Shown: one piece after another, positions 19,526 to 26,536 of the stretch
How the letters are laid out: each line of letters begins with the position of its first letter
Position numbering within the stretch: the first letter of the stretch is position 1
DNA from: JAVVPL01 sp036655775
Lineage (GTDB): Bacteria > Bacteroidota > Bacteroidia > Bacteroidales > P3
Direction of reading: 5' to 3'
DNA: 29,818 nt
Assembly: GCA_036655775.1 (NCBI GenBank)
Contig: JAVVPL010000011.1
Coordinates: 1-29,818, forward strand
The notes under the pieces: model-generated
The model's database searches: none
What the model saw: the letters and a program-made list of their open reading frames with translations, nothing else
Told to the model about the DNA's origin: nothing
Position numbers and translations under genes: made by a program

Positions 19526-19604
19526 CTAAAATCTACCAAATAAAAAAAAATTGATACATTAAAGCGTTTCTTTTTGAATCCCATTTGACCAAATATTAGC
19601 TTGT

Positions 19605-21470
19605 CTAAAAATCCAAATCTAAAGAAAGTTCTTTTTTAAAATTTATGATTTCAGGATTTATATTTGCCATCTTGGCAAGTTTATCTTGGGGAGTGTATAC
19701 TTTTTTATCTACAATTTGAGCATCTATTTCTGTATCTAAACTAATCTCTGAATTTTGAAGTTGTTGACGCAAATATTCCAAAATATCACTTCGTATTTCA
19801 AGGATTTCTTTATTTTGAAATTCGTTGGCGGTTTTGATAATAATATGCGTGTCCTCTTCGACACGAACTAGAGAGTTTTGAAGTATCCCATGTAAATTGG
19901 GATGCAAATGCTCTACTTGCGATAAATAAAGACTCCATTGTTTGTCAAAATCAGCAGTGGTAAAACTATGATTTATTGTTTTTTTTTTTAATTCTTCGTT
20001 TTCAATAGAATTTGGATCTGCCAACATGTCTTTCATCGAAAAAGCGCTGGACCTTTGCGCTCGATTGGGCACTGTGGGGGCTGCGGCCGTATTAGGAACC
20101 GTAGCGGAAGTGGCTGGAGAGCTAGGAGCCGTAGCAGAGGCGGCTGTATGCGTGGGTTTGGCATCATTCGGAATAGATGGAGCCTCAGAGCTTGGAGATG
20201 AAACCGTAGAGTCTGAATTTTGTGAACGCTCTACAATAGTTGAAGCAACTTTTGCAGTGGAACCCTCAGAGGGGCTTACTGAATTTCCCAACGATGTGGG
20301 CGTAGTTGCTGTGGAGACCGACGATATGGCATTTCCCCTTTGTTGAGGGCTGGGGTTTGTTTGCATTTGTATGGAAGTTTGCCCAATGGCACACAACTGA
20401 AGTAAGAGAATTTCTATACTCAAACGTTTGTTGTTACTCATTTTATAATTTATATCACAAGTATTGGTCAATTCCAATGCTTTGATCAAAAAAGCTAAGG
20501 AAGCTTGTTGTGCTTGTATCGCGTATTTACTTTTGATATTTTCGCCCACTTCCAACAATGCAAGGGTGGAGGCATCCTGCATCACTAACAAACTTCGCAA
20601 ATGATTTCCTAAACCTGAAATAAAATATTGACCATCAAATCCGTTTTCCATAATTTGATTGTATAGGTTGAGTGCTGCAGGAATATCCGCTTTGAGCAAA
20701 TAATCTAACATTTGAAAATAATAATCGTAATCTAGTACGTTCAACATTTCTAGCACGCGCTTATACGTAAGGGTATTGCCCGAAAAACTCACAATTTGAT
20801 CAAACATGGAAAGGGCATCTCTTAATCCACCATCCGCTTTTTGAGCAATTAGATGCAAGGCGTCAGCTTCGGCTTGAATGCCCTCTTTTTGGGCAATTTC
20901 CGCTAAATGATTGGCTATATCTTCTATTTTGATCCGTTTAAAATCAAATATTTGACAACGAGAAAGAATCGTAGGTAAAATTTTATTCTTTTCGGTCGTA
21001 GCTAATATAAATTTGGCATGCGCTGGTGGCTCCTCTAGGGTTTTCAAAAAAGCATTAAAAGCAGCCGTGGACAACATGTGGACCTCATCTATCACATATA
21101 CTTTATATTTTCCAATTTGGGGAGGGATACGCACTTGATTTATCAAATTACGCATTTCGTCTACCCCATTATTGGAGGCAGCATCTAATTCGTAAATATT
21201 GTAAGAGGCCGAATTTTTGGCCCCTAAACAGGACTCACAAAGCCCACAAGCTTCCATATTTTCGGTAGGATGTTGACAATTGATAATTTTTGCAAAAATA
21301 CGAGCACAAGTAGTTTTGCCCACCCCTCTGGGTCCACAAAACAAAAAAGATTGTGCTAAATGGCCATTGGCCATTGCATTTTTCAAAGTGCTGGTAATGG
21401 CCGTTTGACCTACTACAGTGTCAAAAGTTTCTGGACGGTATTTACGGGCAGATACAACAAAATTTTCCAT
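19605..21470 (-). CDS. dnaX: DNA polymerase III subunit tau (and probably gamma)
   Basis: The 621-residue clamp-loader ATPase starts at ATG 21468-21470. A longer start at 21497 overlaps the predicted -7 box and adds nine nonconserved residues. Walker A GPRGVGKT is at 46-53, the zinc module has Cys65, 75, 78 and 81, and the Walker B region reads DEVHML. AAA+ and collar domains reach about 365. A Ser/Thr/Ala/Pro-rich linker covers about 367-472. The last 120 residues are the tau-specific part. At 19979-19989 the coding strand holds eleven A in a row, encoding Lys495-497. Gain of one A gives a stop after four more codons (501 residues); loss of one gives a stop after one (498 residues). This would make a gamma-like short form, as E. 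coli does by ribosomal frameshifting and Thermus by transcriptional slippage. Confidence 0.96.
   Translation of the reverse strand: MENFVVSARKYRPETFDTVVGQTAITSTLKNAMANGHLAQSFLFCGPRGVGKTTCARIFAKIINCQHPTENMEACGLCESCLGAKNSASYNIYELDAASNNGVDEMRNLINQVRIPPQIGKYKVYVIDEVHMLSTAAFNAFLKTLEEPPAHAKFILATTEKNKILPTILSRCQIFDFKRIKIEDIANHLAEIAQKEGIQAEADALHLIAQKADGGLRDALSMFDQIVSFSGNTLTYKRVLEMLNVLDYDYYFQMLDYLLKADIPAALNLYNQIMENGFDGQYFISGLGNHLRSLLVMQDASTLALLEVGENIKSKYAIQAQQASLAFLIKALELTNTCDINYKMSNNKRLSIEILLLQLCAIGQTSIQMQTNPSPQQRGNAISSVSTATTPTSLGNSVSPSEGSTAKVASTIVERSQNSDSTVSSPSSEAPSIPNDAKPTHTAASATAPSSPATSATVPNTAAAPTVPNRAQRSSAFSMKDMLADPNSIENEELKKKTINHSFTTADFDKQWSLYLSQVEHLHPNLHGILQNSLVRVEEDTHIIIKTANEFQNKEILEIRSDILEYLRQQLQNSEISLDTEIDAQIVDKKVYTPQDKLAKMANINPEIINFKKELSLDLDF
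19979..19989 (-). promoter_or_regulatory. A11 slippage site in dnaX
   Basis: Eleven T on the plus strand are eleven A on the coding strand, the longest homopolymer I see inside any gene here. The zero frame reads TTA then three AAA codons then ACA. The +1-base variant reads AAC AAT AAA TCA TAG, and the -1-base variant reads CAA TAA. Both alternative frames close at once. The run is seen directly; programmed use is inferred. Confidence 0.6.
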
Positions 21471-21496
21471 GTAAATGATATGAAATAATAATAACA

Positions 21497-21527
21497 CAAA
21501 AGTAATTGTTTATTTTCAATTAGACAA
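21497..21527 (-). promoter_or_regulatory. dnaX promoter
   Basis: Read leftward, TTG (21525-21527) is followed after 20 bases by TACTTTTG (21497-21504), an exact TAnnTTTG. Expected initiation near 21490 leaves about 20 bases before ATG 21470, and excludes the upstream start at 21497. Confidence 0.7.
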
Positions 21528-21530
21528 GAA

Positions 21531-21561
21531 TTGTTTATTTCCTTTTTTTTTTGTACCTTTG
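21531..21561 (+). promoter_or_regulatory. rpsF-rpsR-rplI promoter
   Basis: TTG (21531-21533) is followed after 20 bases, mostly T, by TACCTTTG (21554-21561), an exact match, then CAG. Initiation near 21568 would leave a leader of about 40 bases before rpsF. The -33 element is only three bases from that of dnaX on the other strand. Confidence 0.8.
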
Positions 21562-21609
21562 CAGTCATTTTTAAAATTCATATAGTATAAACTATTAAAA
21601 AAGAAGAAC

Positions 21610-21951
21610 ATGAATCATTACGAAACCGTTTTCATTATGACTCCCGTTTTGTCTGAAGAACAGATGAAGGAAGCGGTAAAAAAGTATCAGTCCTTACTCA
21701 CTGAACAAGGTGCAGAGATTGTTTTTGAAGACAATTGGGGACTTAAAAAGTTAGCTTACCCTATCCAAAAAAAGGCAACAGGGTTTTATTATCTAATTGA
21801 ATTCAGAGCCGAAGGCAATGTAGTGGACGCATTGGAAACTGCCTATCGACGCGATGAACGATTATTACGTTTTTTAACTGTAAAACTTGACAAATTTGCC
21901 ATTGCTTACAACGAGAAAAAACGTAACGCAAAAAAAGAAGCTACTAACTAA
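21610..21951 (+). CDS. rpsF: 30S ribosomal protein bS6
   Basis: The 113-residue protein binds 16S rRNA together with bS18 on the platform of the small subunit. It begins MNHYETVFIMTPVLS, the typical bS6 start, has the LAYPIQKKATGFYYL strand region, and ends in a Lys/Asn-rich tail. It is first in an rpsF-rpsR-rplI operon, a conserved order in bacteria (E. coli carries priB in addition). The region before its ATG (AAGAAGAAC) is purine-rich but has no real Shine-Dalgarno. Confidence 0.97.
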   Translation: MNHYETVFIMTPVLSEEQMKEAVKKYQSLLTEQGAEIVFEDNWGLKKLAYPIQKKATGFYYLIEFRAEGNVVDALETAYRRDERLLRFLTVKLDKFAIAYNEKKRNAKKEATN

Positions 21952-21971
21952 TTTATTAAAAACTGACCATC

Positions 21972-22238
21972 ATGGCACAAGACAATGATATTAAGTATTT
22001 GACCCCTATTGCGGTTGAAACTAAAAAGAAGAAATATTGCCGTTTCAAAAAGAGCGGTATTAAATATATTGACTATAAAGATGCAGATTTTTTGTTGAAG
22101 TTTGTAAATGAACAAGGGAAAATTTTTCCACGTCGTTTAACAGGTACTTCTCAAAAATACCAAAAGAAAGTAGCGCAAGCTATCAAAAGAGCAAGACATT
22201 TGTCTCTATTACCTTATGTTGCAGATTTATTAAAATAG
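21972..22238 (+). CDS. rpsR: 30S ribosomal protein bS18
   Basis: The 88-residue protein is basic and shows the bS18 core: the YCRFKKSG segment, then DYKDADFLLKFV and the RRLTGTSQKYQKKVAQAIKR region that contacts 16S rRNA, ending with ARHLSLLPY. It follows rpsF after 20 bases. There is no Shine-Dalgarno ahead of its ATG. Its stop codon TAG (22236-22238) overlaps the start of the strong ribosome-binding site of rplI. Confidence 0.97.
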   Translation: MAQDNDIKYLTPIAVETKKKKYCRFKKSGIKYIDYKDADFLLKFVNEQGKIFPRRLTGTSQKYQKKVAQAIKRARHLSLLPYVADLLK

Positions 22239-22243
22239 GAGGA
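22237..22243 (+). promoter_or_regulatory. Strong Shine-Dalgarno (AGGAGGA) of rplI
   Basis: AGGAGGA lies seven bases before the rplI ATG, an ideal distance. It overlaps the rpsR stop codon. No other gene I examined in this window has such a sequence, in keeping with the phylum's usual lack of Shine-Dalgarno use. Confidence 0.8.
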
Positions 22244-22250
22244 GAATACA

Positions 22251-22700
22251 ATGGAAATTATTTTATTACAAGACATAGCAAAATTAGGCTATAAAGATGA
22301 TATCGTAAAAGTGAAAAATGGCTATGCAAATAACTATTTAATCCCTCAAGCTTTCGCTACGATGGCTACGCCAACAATGCGAAAAATTCACGCAGAAAAT
22401 CTTAAACAACGTTCTTTTAAAGAAGAAAAAATTAAAACAGAAGCAGAAGCAATTGCAAGCAAACTCAACGGATTGACGGTGAAAATTGCAGCTAAAGCAG
22501 GAGCTACGGGTAAAATTTTTGGTTCTGTAAATGCAATTCAAATTGCAGATGCACTTAAAGAACAATTTCAAATTGAAGTGGATCGCAAGCGAATTTCTAT
22601 CAATGGTGAAGCCATCAAGGAATTAGGTACACATACTGCCAAAATCAACTTACACCGCGAGGTTAAAGCTGAAATAACCTTAGATGTTTTTGGAGAATAA
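22251..22700 (+). CDS. rplI: 50S ribosomal protein bL9
   Basis: The 149-residue two-domain protein binds 23S rRNA near the L1 stalk. The N-terminal domain has MEIILLQDIAKLGYKDD and the loop VKNGYANNYLIPQAFA, the bL9 signature. A long central helix follows, and the C-terminal domain carries GKIFGSVN and the HREVKAEI end. Length is normal. It is last in the ribosomal operon and is followed by a hairpin that runs into the assembly gap. It is the only gene here with an exact AGGAGG. Confidence 0.97.
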   Translation: MEIILLQDIAKLGYKDDIVKVKNGYANNYLIPQAFATMATPTMRKIHAENLKQRSFKEEKIKTEAEAIASKLNGLTVKIAAKAGATGKIFGSVNAIQIADALKEQFQIEVDRKRISINGEAIKELGTHTAKINLHREVKAEITLDVFGE

Positions 22701-22723
22701 TTCTTTAAAACTGACTAAAAAAA

Positions 22724-22741
22724 AGCTGCTTTCGGGCGGCT
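22724..22741 (+). terminator. rplI operon terminator, right flank lost in gap
   Basis: A six-pair stem joins 22724-22729 with 22736-22741 (one wobble) around loop TTTCGG. An A run precedes it, and the first bases after the N gap are TTTTA, consistent with a T tract hidden in or beside the gap. Confidence 0.6.
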
Positions 22742-22751
22742 NNNNNNNNNN
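22742..22751. other. Assembly gap (10 N) between rplI terminator and RNA methylase promoter
   Basis: Ten N bases immediately follow the terminator hairpin. The true length is unknown. The region should hold the T tract of the terminator and the -33 element of the next promoter. Confidence 0.95.
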
Positions 22752-22769
22752 TTTTATATAAAAAAATAG

Positions 22770-22777
22770 TATTTTCG
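22770..22777 (+). promoter_or_regulatory. Putative -7 box of the RNA methyltransferase gene
   Basis: TATTTTCG matches TAnnTTTG at 7 of 8 positions and is followed by CAT. It lies 18 bases before ATG 22796, the same geometry as at folP. The -33 element would fall in or next to the N gap. Confidence 0.45.
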
Positions 22778-22795
22778 CATTCAATTCTATACAAT

Positions 22796-23560
22796 ATGCT
22801 CTCAATACAACAAATAAAGGAAATTAAACAACTGCATCTGAAAAAAAACAGAGTAGAAAAGGGCTGTTTTATTGCCGAAACGCCCAAAGTAGTGGAAGTT
22901 CTTTTAAAAAGCAATTTGATTTTTTTACAATTATTGGCAACGGATGAATGGTTTGCAAAAAACAAATTACCTCTTTCGCCCCAAATAGAAGTTAGTAAAA
23001 TTACTGAAACAGAACTGGGACGTATTAGTGGACTTAAAACACCACATCAAGTTTTAGCTATATTGAAGTGTCCCCTGCTTTCGCCAGAGGCATCTTCTTT
23101 GTTTAATGGAATTAGTTTGGTATTGGATGATATTCGAGATCCAGGTAATTTGGGAACAATTATCCGCATTGCCGATTGGTACGGAATAGATCGAATTATT
23201 TGCTCTTTAAACTCCGCCGATGCTTGGCAAAATAAGTGCGTTCAAGCAAGCATGGGCTCTATTGCGAATACCGAAATCGTCTATATGGATTTGGATCGTT
23301 TAATGGCGCTAAAACCAGCCCATTTTCCCGTTTATGGGATGTTCTTAGAAGGTGAAAACATCTATTCCACTCAATTTGCCAAAGAGGCAATGATTGTAAT
23401 CGGGAATGAAGCACATGGCATATCTGCTTCTTTAGCACTAAAAATTGATAAAAAAATTCTGATTCCTCAATTCTCGAAAGATCCTATACGTAAAGCAGAG
23501 TCGTTAAATGCATCTATCGCCACGGCTGTGGTTTGCTCGGAACTTCGACGTAGCTGCTAA
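22796..23560 (+). CDS. SpoU/TrmH-family RNA 2'-O-ribose methyltransferase
   Basis: The 254-residue protein has a short substrate-binding N terminus (about 1-95) and a C-terminal SPOUT domain with the trefoil knot. The three family motifs are present: DIRDPGNLGTIIR (motif 1, with the catalytic Arg), VIGNEAHGIS (motif 2) and SLNASIATAV (motif 3). It resembles the RlmB/TrmH-like group that methylates 23S rRNA or tRNA; the exact target cannot be told from sequence, so no symbol is given. It ends 27 bases from the convergent fabH gene without a visible terminator. Confidence 0.9.
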   Translation: MLSIQQIKEIKQLHLKKNRVEKGCFIAETPKVVEVLLKSNLIFLQLLATDEWFAKNKLPLSPQIEVSKITETELGRISGLKTPHQVLAILKCPLLSPEASSLFNGISLVLDDIRDPGNLGTIIRIADWYGIDRIICSLNSADAWQNKCVQASMGSIANTEIVYMDLDRLMALKPAHFPVYGMFLEGENIYSTQFAKEAMIVIGNEAHGISASLALKIDKKILIPQFSKDPIRKAESLNASIATAVVCSELRRSC

Positions 23561-23587
23561 AAGAAATGTAGCCCATAAGCGCTGTTT

Positions 23588-24574
23588 TTAATAGGCCCAT
23601 TTTACCCAAATGGCTCCCCATGAAAAACCAGAACCAAAAGCAGCCAAAATTAAATCATCTCCTTTTTTGAGTTTCGATTCCCATTCCCACAAACACAATG
23701 GCAGGGTTGCAGCTGTTGTATTTCCATATTTTTGAATGTTGATCATTACTCTATCATGAGATAATTCCATTCTTTTTGCCACGGCATCTATAATACGTAA
23801 ATTGGCTTGATGAGGTACCAACCAGGTTTTGCTAGGATCTAAATGATTTCTTTGCATCACCGTTTGTGCACAATCGGCCATTTTGACAACCGCCCATTTG
23901 AATACCGCTTGTCCTTCTTGATATATATAATGTTTGCGATCATTTACTGTTTCATGAGAAGCGGGTTCTAAACTTCCACCTGCCTTCATGTGTAAATGTA
24001 CACGTCCCACACCATCGGTTCCCATTTGTTCGTCTAAAACCCCTACATTTTCGGTGGTAGGTTCCAAAAGAACCGCCGCAGCACCATCTCCAAAAATAGG
24101 ACAAGTAGCTCGATCGGTATAATCTACCATCGAAGACATCATTTCAGCACCTACTAAAATCACTTTTTTATAACGTCCCGATTCTACATAACGTGAAGCA
24201 GTGGCAAGACCGTATACAAATCCAGCGCAACCTGAAGTAAGATCAAACGCAAAGGCGTTACGAATGCCCACTTTATCACAAATAATACAAGATGTAGCAG
24301 GGAAACGCATATCTGGAGTTACCGTAGAACAAATTAAAAGATCAATTTCTTCGGGCTTTGTATTGGTTTTTTTTAAAAGATCTAACACTGCCTGTGCTCC
24401 CAAATCTGAAGTTGCTTTTCCTTTTTCGCGAAGAATACGACGTTCTTTGATACCTATACGAGTCATAATCCACTCATCGTTGGTATCCACCATCTTGCTG
24501 ATTTCTTCGTTGGTTAGTATATAATCGGGTAAATAAACTCCTATGCCCTGTATGGCAGCATGTATTTTTTCCAT
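23588..24574 (-). CDS. fabH: 3-oxoacyl-ACP synthase III (KASIII)
   Basis: The 328-residue thiolase-fold enzyme condenses an acyl-CoA starter with malonyl-ACP to begin fatty acid synthesis. The catalytic triad is complete: Cys116 in TSGCAGF, His255 in PHQAN and Asn285 in YGNTT. Length is normal. It follows plsX after two bases, the last gene of yceD-rpmF-plsX-fabH, an order shared with many bacteria. Starter preference (acetyl or branched chain) cannot be read from sequence. Confidence 0.96.
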   Translation of the reverse strand: MEKIHAAIQGIGVYLPDYILTNEEISKMVDTNDEWIMTRIGIKERRILREKGKATSDLGAQAVLDLLKKTNTKPEEIDLLICSTVTPDMRFPATSCIICDKVGIRNAFAFDLTSGCAGFVYGLATASRYVESGRYKKVILVGAEMMSSMVDYTDRATCPIFGDGAAAVLLEPTTENVGVLDEQMGTDGVGRVHLHMKAGGSLEPASHETVNDRKHYIYQEGQAVFKWAVVKMADCAQTVMQRNHLDPSKTWLVPHQANLRIIDAVAKRMELSHDRVMINIQKYGNTTAATLPLCLWEWESKLKKGDDLILAAFGSGFSWGAIWVKWAY

Positions 24575-24576
24575 AA

Positions 24577-25533
24577 TTAAAAATTATCGGCGTATTGTGA
24601 AAATGCTTGTTTTAATTTTTCTGTCATATGTGTATCCACCATACGCTTACTTAACAAAATCATGTTTTTTATAGCTAATGGAGTAGAAATACCATGTCCT
24701 AATACCACAGGTGCATTCACCCCTAATATGGGACTTCCTCCATGTAACTCATAATTAAAATTAGTAATGAAACTATCTTTATAATTGCGTTTAACCATTA
24801 AATGATAAAACGTTTCTATTTGTTTTAATAAAATATTGCCAACAAATCCATCGGTCACAAAAACGTCGGCTTCGTTTGAAAATATACTTCTAGGTTCTAG
24901 ATTCCCTATAAAATTATACGCTTTATTATCTTGCATTAAACGAAAGGCCGTTTGACATTGTAAATTGCCTTTCGTATCTTCCGTGCCTATATTGAGAAGA
25001 CAAACCCGTGGATGTTCAATCTTAAGCAATGCTTGTGCATAAATACTGCCAATAAGACCAAATTGAGCCATTACATCTGGCTTGACATCGGTAGTGGCTC
25101 CAATATCCAACAATAGATTATATCCGCCATTTTCTCTGGCCAAAGTAGTGGCTGCACACGGACGTATAATTCCAGGAATATTGTGTACACTTTGCATAGC
25201 ACCAGCACCTAAAGCGCCCGAATTTCCTGCACTTGCAATGGTATCTATATCATTCGATTTTAGCATTCTAAAACCGACTGATAAACTTGAATTTGTTTTT
25301 TCTTGAAAAGCTTTTAAGGGCTTATCGCTCATTTCTATAACCTGAGTCGCATTGACAATCTTAAAAAGGGACGGATTAGCATTATTCTTAGCTAATTCGG
25401 CTGCGATTAATTCTTCTTTTCCAATGAGTACAATACAGTCTTCACGCGAAATTTCAGATAAGGCCAACAAAGCACCCGCAACCGTGTTTTGTGGTGCAAA
25501 ATCACCACCCATTACATCTAATCCTATATTCAT
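24577..25533 (-). CDS. plsX: Phosphate acyltransferase PlsX
   Basis: The 318-residue protein converts acyl-ACP to acyl-phosphate, the donor used by PlsY at the start of phospholipid synthesis. The N-terminal signature GLDVMGGDFAP is at 4-14, and the family's SAGNSGALGAGA and VFVTDGFVGNILLK stretches are present. Length is slightly below that of E. coli PlsX but usual for this phylum. It lies two bases ahead of fabH and about 107 bases after rpmF, with a small hairpin between. Confidence 0.95.
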   Translation of the reverse strand: MNIGLDVMGGDFAPQNTVAGALLALSEISREDCIVLIGKEELIAAELAKNNANPSLFKIVNATQVIEMSDKPLKAFQEKTNSSLSVGFRMLKSNDIDTIASAGNSGALGAGAMQSVHNIPGIIRPCAATTLARENGGYNLLLDIGATTDVKPDVMAQFGLIGSIYAQALLKIEHPRVCLLNIGTEDTKGNLQCQTAFRLMQDNKAYNFIGNLEPRSIFSNEADVFVTDGFVGNILLKQIETFYHLMVKRNYKDSFITNFNYELHGGSPILGVNAPVVLGHGISTPLAIKNMILLSKRMVDTHMTEKLKQAFSQYADNF

Positions 25534-25582
25534 GCGTTAAATTTTAATTATTTTACAAAGTACTCCCAAAACGTACACAAAA

Positions 25583-25606
25583 AGGGAGCAAATTCAATCA
25601 CTCCCT
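25583..25606 (-). terminator. Small hairpin between rpmF and plsX, possible attenuator
   Basis: AGGGAG at 25583-25588 pairs with CTCCCT at 25601-25606 around a 12-base loop. Read leftward it is followed by TTTTTGTG; read rightward by TATTTTTTATT. Its place after rpmF suggests partial termination, giving more L32 than PlsX and FabH. Confidence 0.45.
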
Positions 25607-25640
25607 ATTTTTTATTGAATACTTTCAACTAAACAATTTT

Positions 25641-25826
25641 TTAAGCGTTCGCGGCTTTTTCAATAGCTTGTTTGCCACGATAATATCCACATTCTGGACA
25701 TACGTGATGATATAACACAGCTACTCCGCAATTGCTGCAGGTGCTCAACTGAGGTGCAGTTAAACTATCATGTGCTCTTCTTTTTCTTGTTCTCGATTTA
25801 GAGAATCTCCACTTTGGATTTGGCAT
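25641..25826 (-). CDS. rpmF: 50S ribosomal protein bL32
   Basis: The 61-residue basic protein begins MPNPKWRFSKSRTRKRRAHD, the standard bL32 start. It has four cysteines at 30, 33, 43 and 46 in CxxC pairs, so it is the zinc-binding (C+) form. It lies 20 bases after yceD and leads into plsX-fabH. No zinc-independent paralogue is in the window. Confidence 0.97.
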   Translation of the reverse strand: MPNPKWRFSKSRTRKRRAHDSLTAPQLSTCSNCGVAVLYHHVCPECGYYRGKQAIEKAANA

Positions 25827-25846
25827 AACGCAATATATTTAAATTA

Positions 25847-26431
25847 TTATAACTTATTTTTTTTGTTCAAAATATTCCAGACTTCGTTTATATCGTCGTC
25901 TACATCTTCTTCGGTCTCGTCTTCCTCAAAATTTTCTTCAGTCTCGTCTTCCTCTTCATTTTTGGCTTTCATTGCTTCGAGTATCGCCATCATTTGAGGA
26001 TCACAAGTGGGATGGTTTTGTGCATCTAATGGATGTACCCACTGTATGGGGCGTTCCACCGCAATGGTTTCGTAAAGATAATCACTCAAATCCAATTGGT
26101 ACGCTTTTTCTGGAAGCACCCAAAATCCCTCTTCTTCTTCTCCTTCTTCCGAACCAAATCGAACCACCACCTCATCTTCAATTTCGATTGGACAATCCAA
26201 CTCTTGCAAACAACGATCACAAGGCAAACTCACACTTCCTTTGATGGAAAAATGCAAGTTTAAAAGCCGATCGCCTTTTTTGAGAGTCAACTGAACTTTC
26301 AAATTTCCTTTTTGTATTTCCGAATACTCGAAATTAGCAAAGAACGTATCCGTAATTTCAAAGTCAAAATGATGCAAGCCGTTTGATAAACCTGCAAAAT
26401 TGATTACATAAGCTTGTAAATTTTTTCGCAT
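25847..26431 (-). CDS. yceD: YceD/DUF177 family protein with acidic C terminus
   Basis: I start at ATG 26429-26431, giving 194 residues. A start at 26473 would add 14 residues but lies upstream of the predicted -7 box. The family (DUF177, YceD) is linked to 23S rRNA accumulation in other bacteria and is usually encoded beside rpmF, as here. The conserved core Cys-Asp-Arg-Cys-Leu is present near residue 75, a possible metal or structural pair. The tail is very acidic and holds two copies of a nine-residue unit (EDETEENFE, EDETEEDVD) from a 27-base tandem repeat at about 25907-25954, then INEVWNIL. Function in this phylum is inferred from the family. Confidence 0.88.
   Translation of the reverse strand: MRKNLQAYVINFAGLSNGLHHFDFEITDTFFANFEYSEIQKGNLKVQLTLKKGDRLLNLHFSIKGSVSLPCDRCLQELDCPIEIEDEVVVRFGSEEGEEEEGFWVLPEKAYQLDLSDYLYETIAVERPIQWVHPLDAQNHPTCDPQMMAILEAMKAKNEEEDETEENFEEDETEEDVDDDINEVWNILNKKNKL
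25907..25954 (-). repeat. In-frame 27-base tandem repeat in yceD
   Basis: The 21-base segments at 25907-25927 and 25934-25954 differ at one base and are offset by 27 bases, nine codons. They encode the acidic tandem units of the YceD tail. Confidence 0.85.
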
Positions 26432-26453
26432 CACTACCCTAAAATTAAGGCTG

Positions 26454-26483
26454 CAAAGGTAATACTTTTTCAACGATTTACAA
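26454..26483 (-). promoter_or_regulatory. yceD-rpmF-plsX-fabH promoter
   Basis: Read leftward, TTG (26481-26483) is followed after 19 bases by TACCTTTG (26454-26461), an exact TAnnTTTG, then CAG. Expected initiation near 26448 leaves a leader of about 16 bases before ATG 26431. Confidence 0.75.
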
Positions 26484-26536
26484 AATTAATCTTACCTTAG
26501 CTAAAAAAAGCGTAATTTAAAGATTAGCAAAGATTT

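Noticed and set aside
20026..20346. Rightward frame of 106 residues opposite the dnaX linker
   Set aside because: It mirrors the Ala/Ser/Pro-rich linker of dnaX, lacks a promoter and has an Ala/Val/Gly-rich composition typical of an antisense shadow.
25556..25562. TACTTTG ahead of plsX as an internal promoter
   Set aside because: It has one base too few between TA and TTTG compared with TAnnTTTG, so I do not call it.
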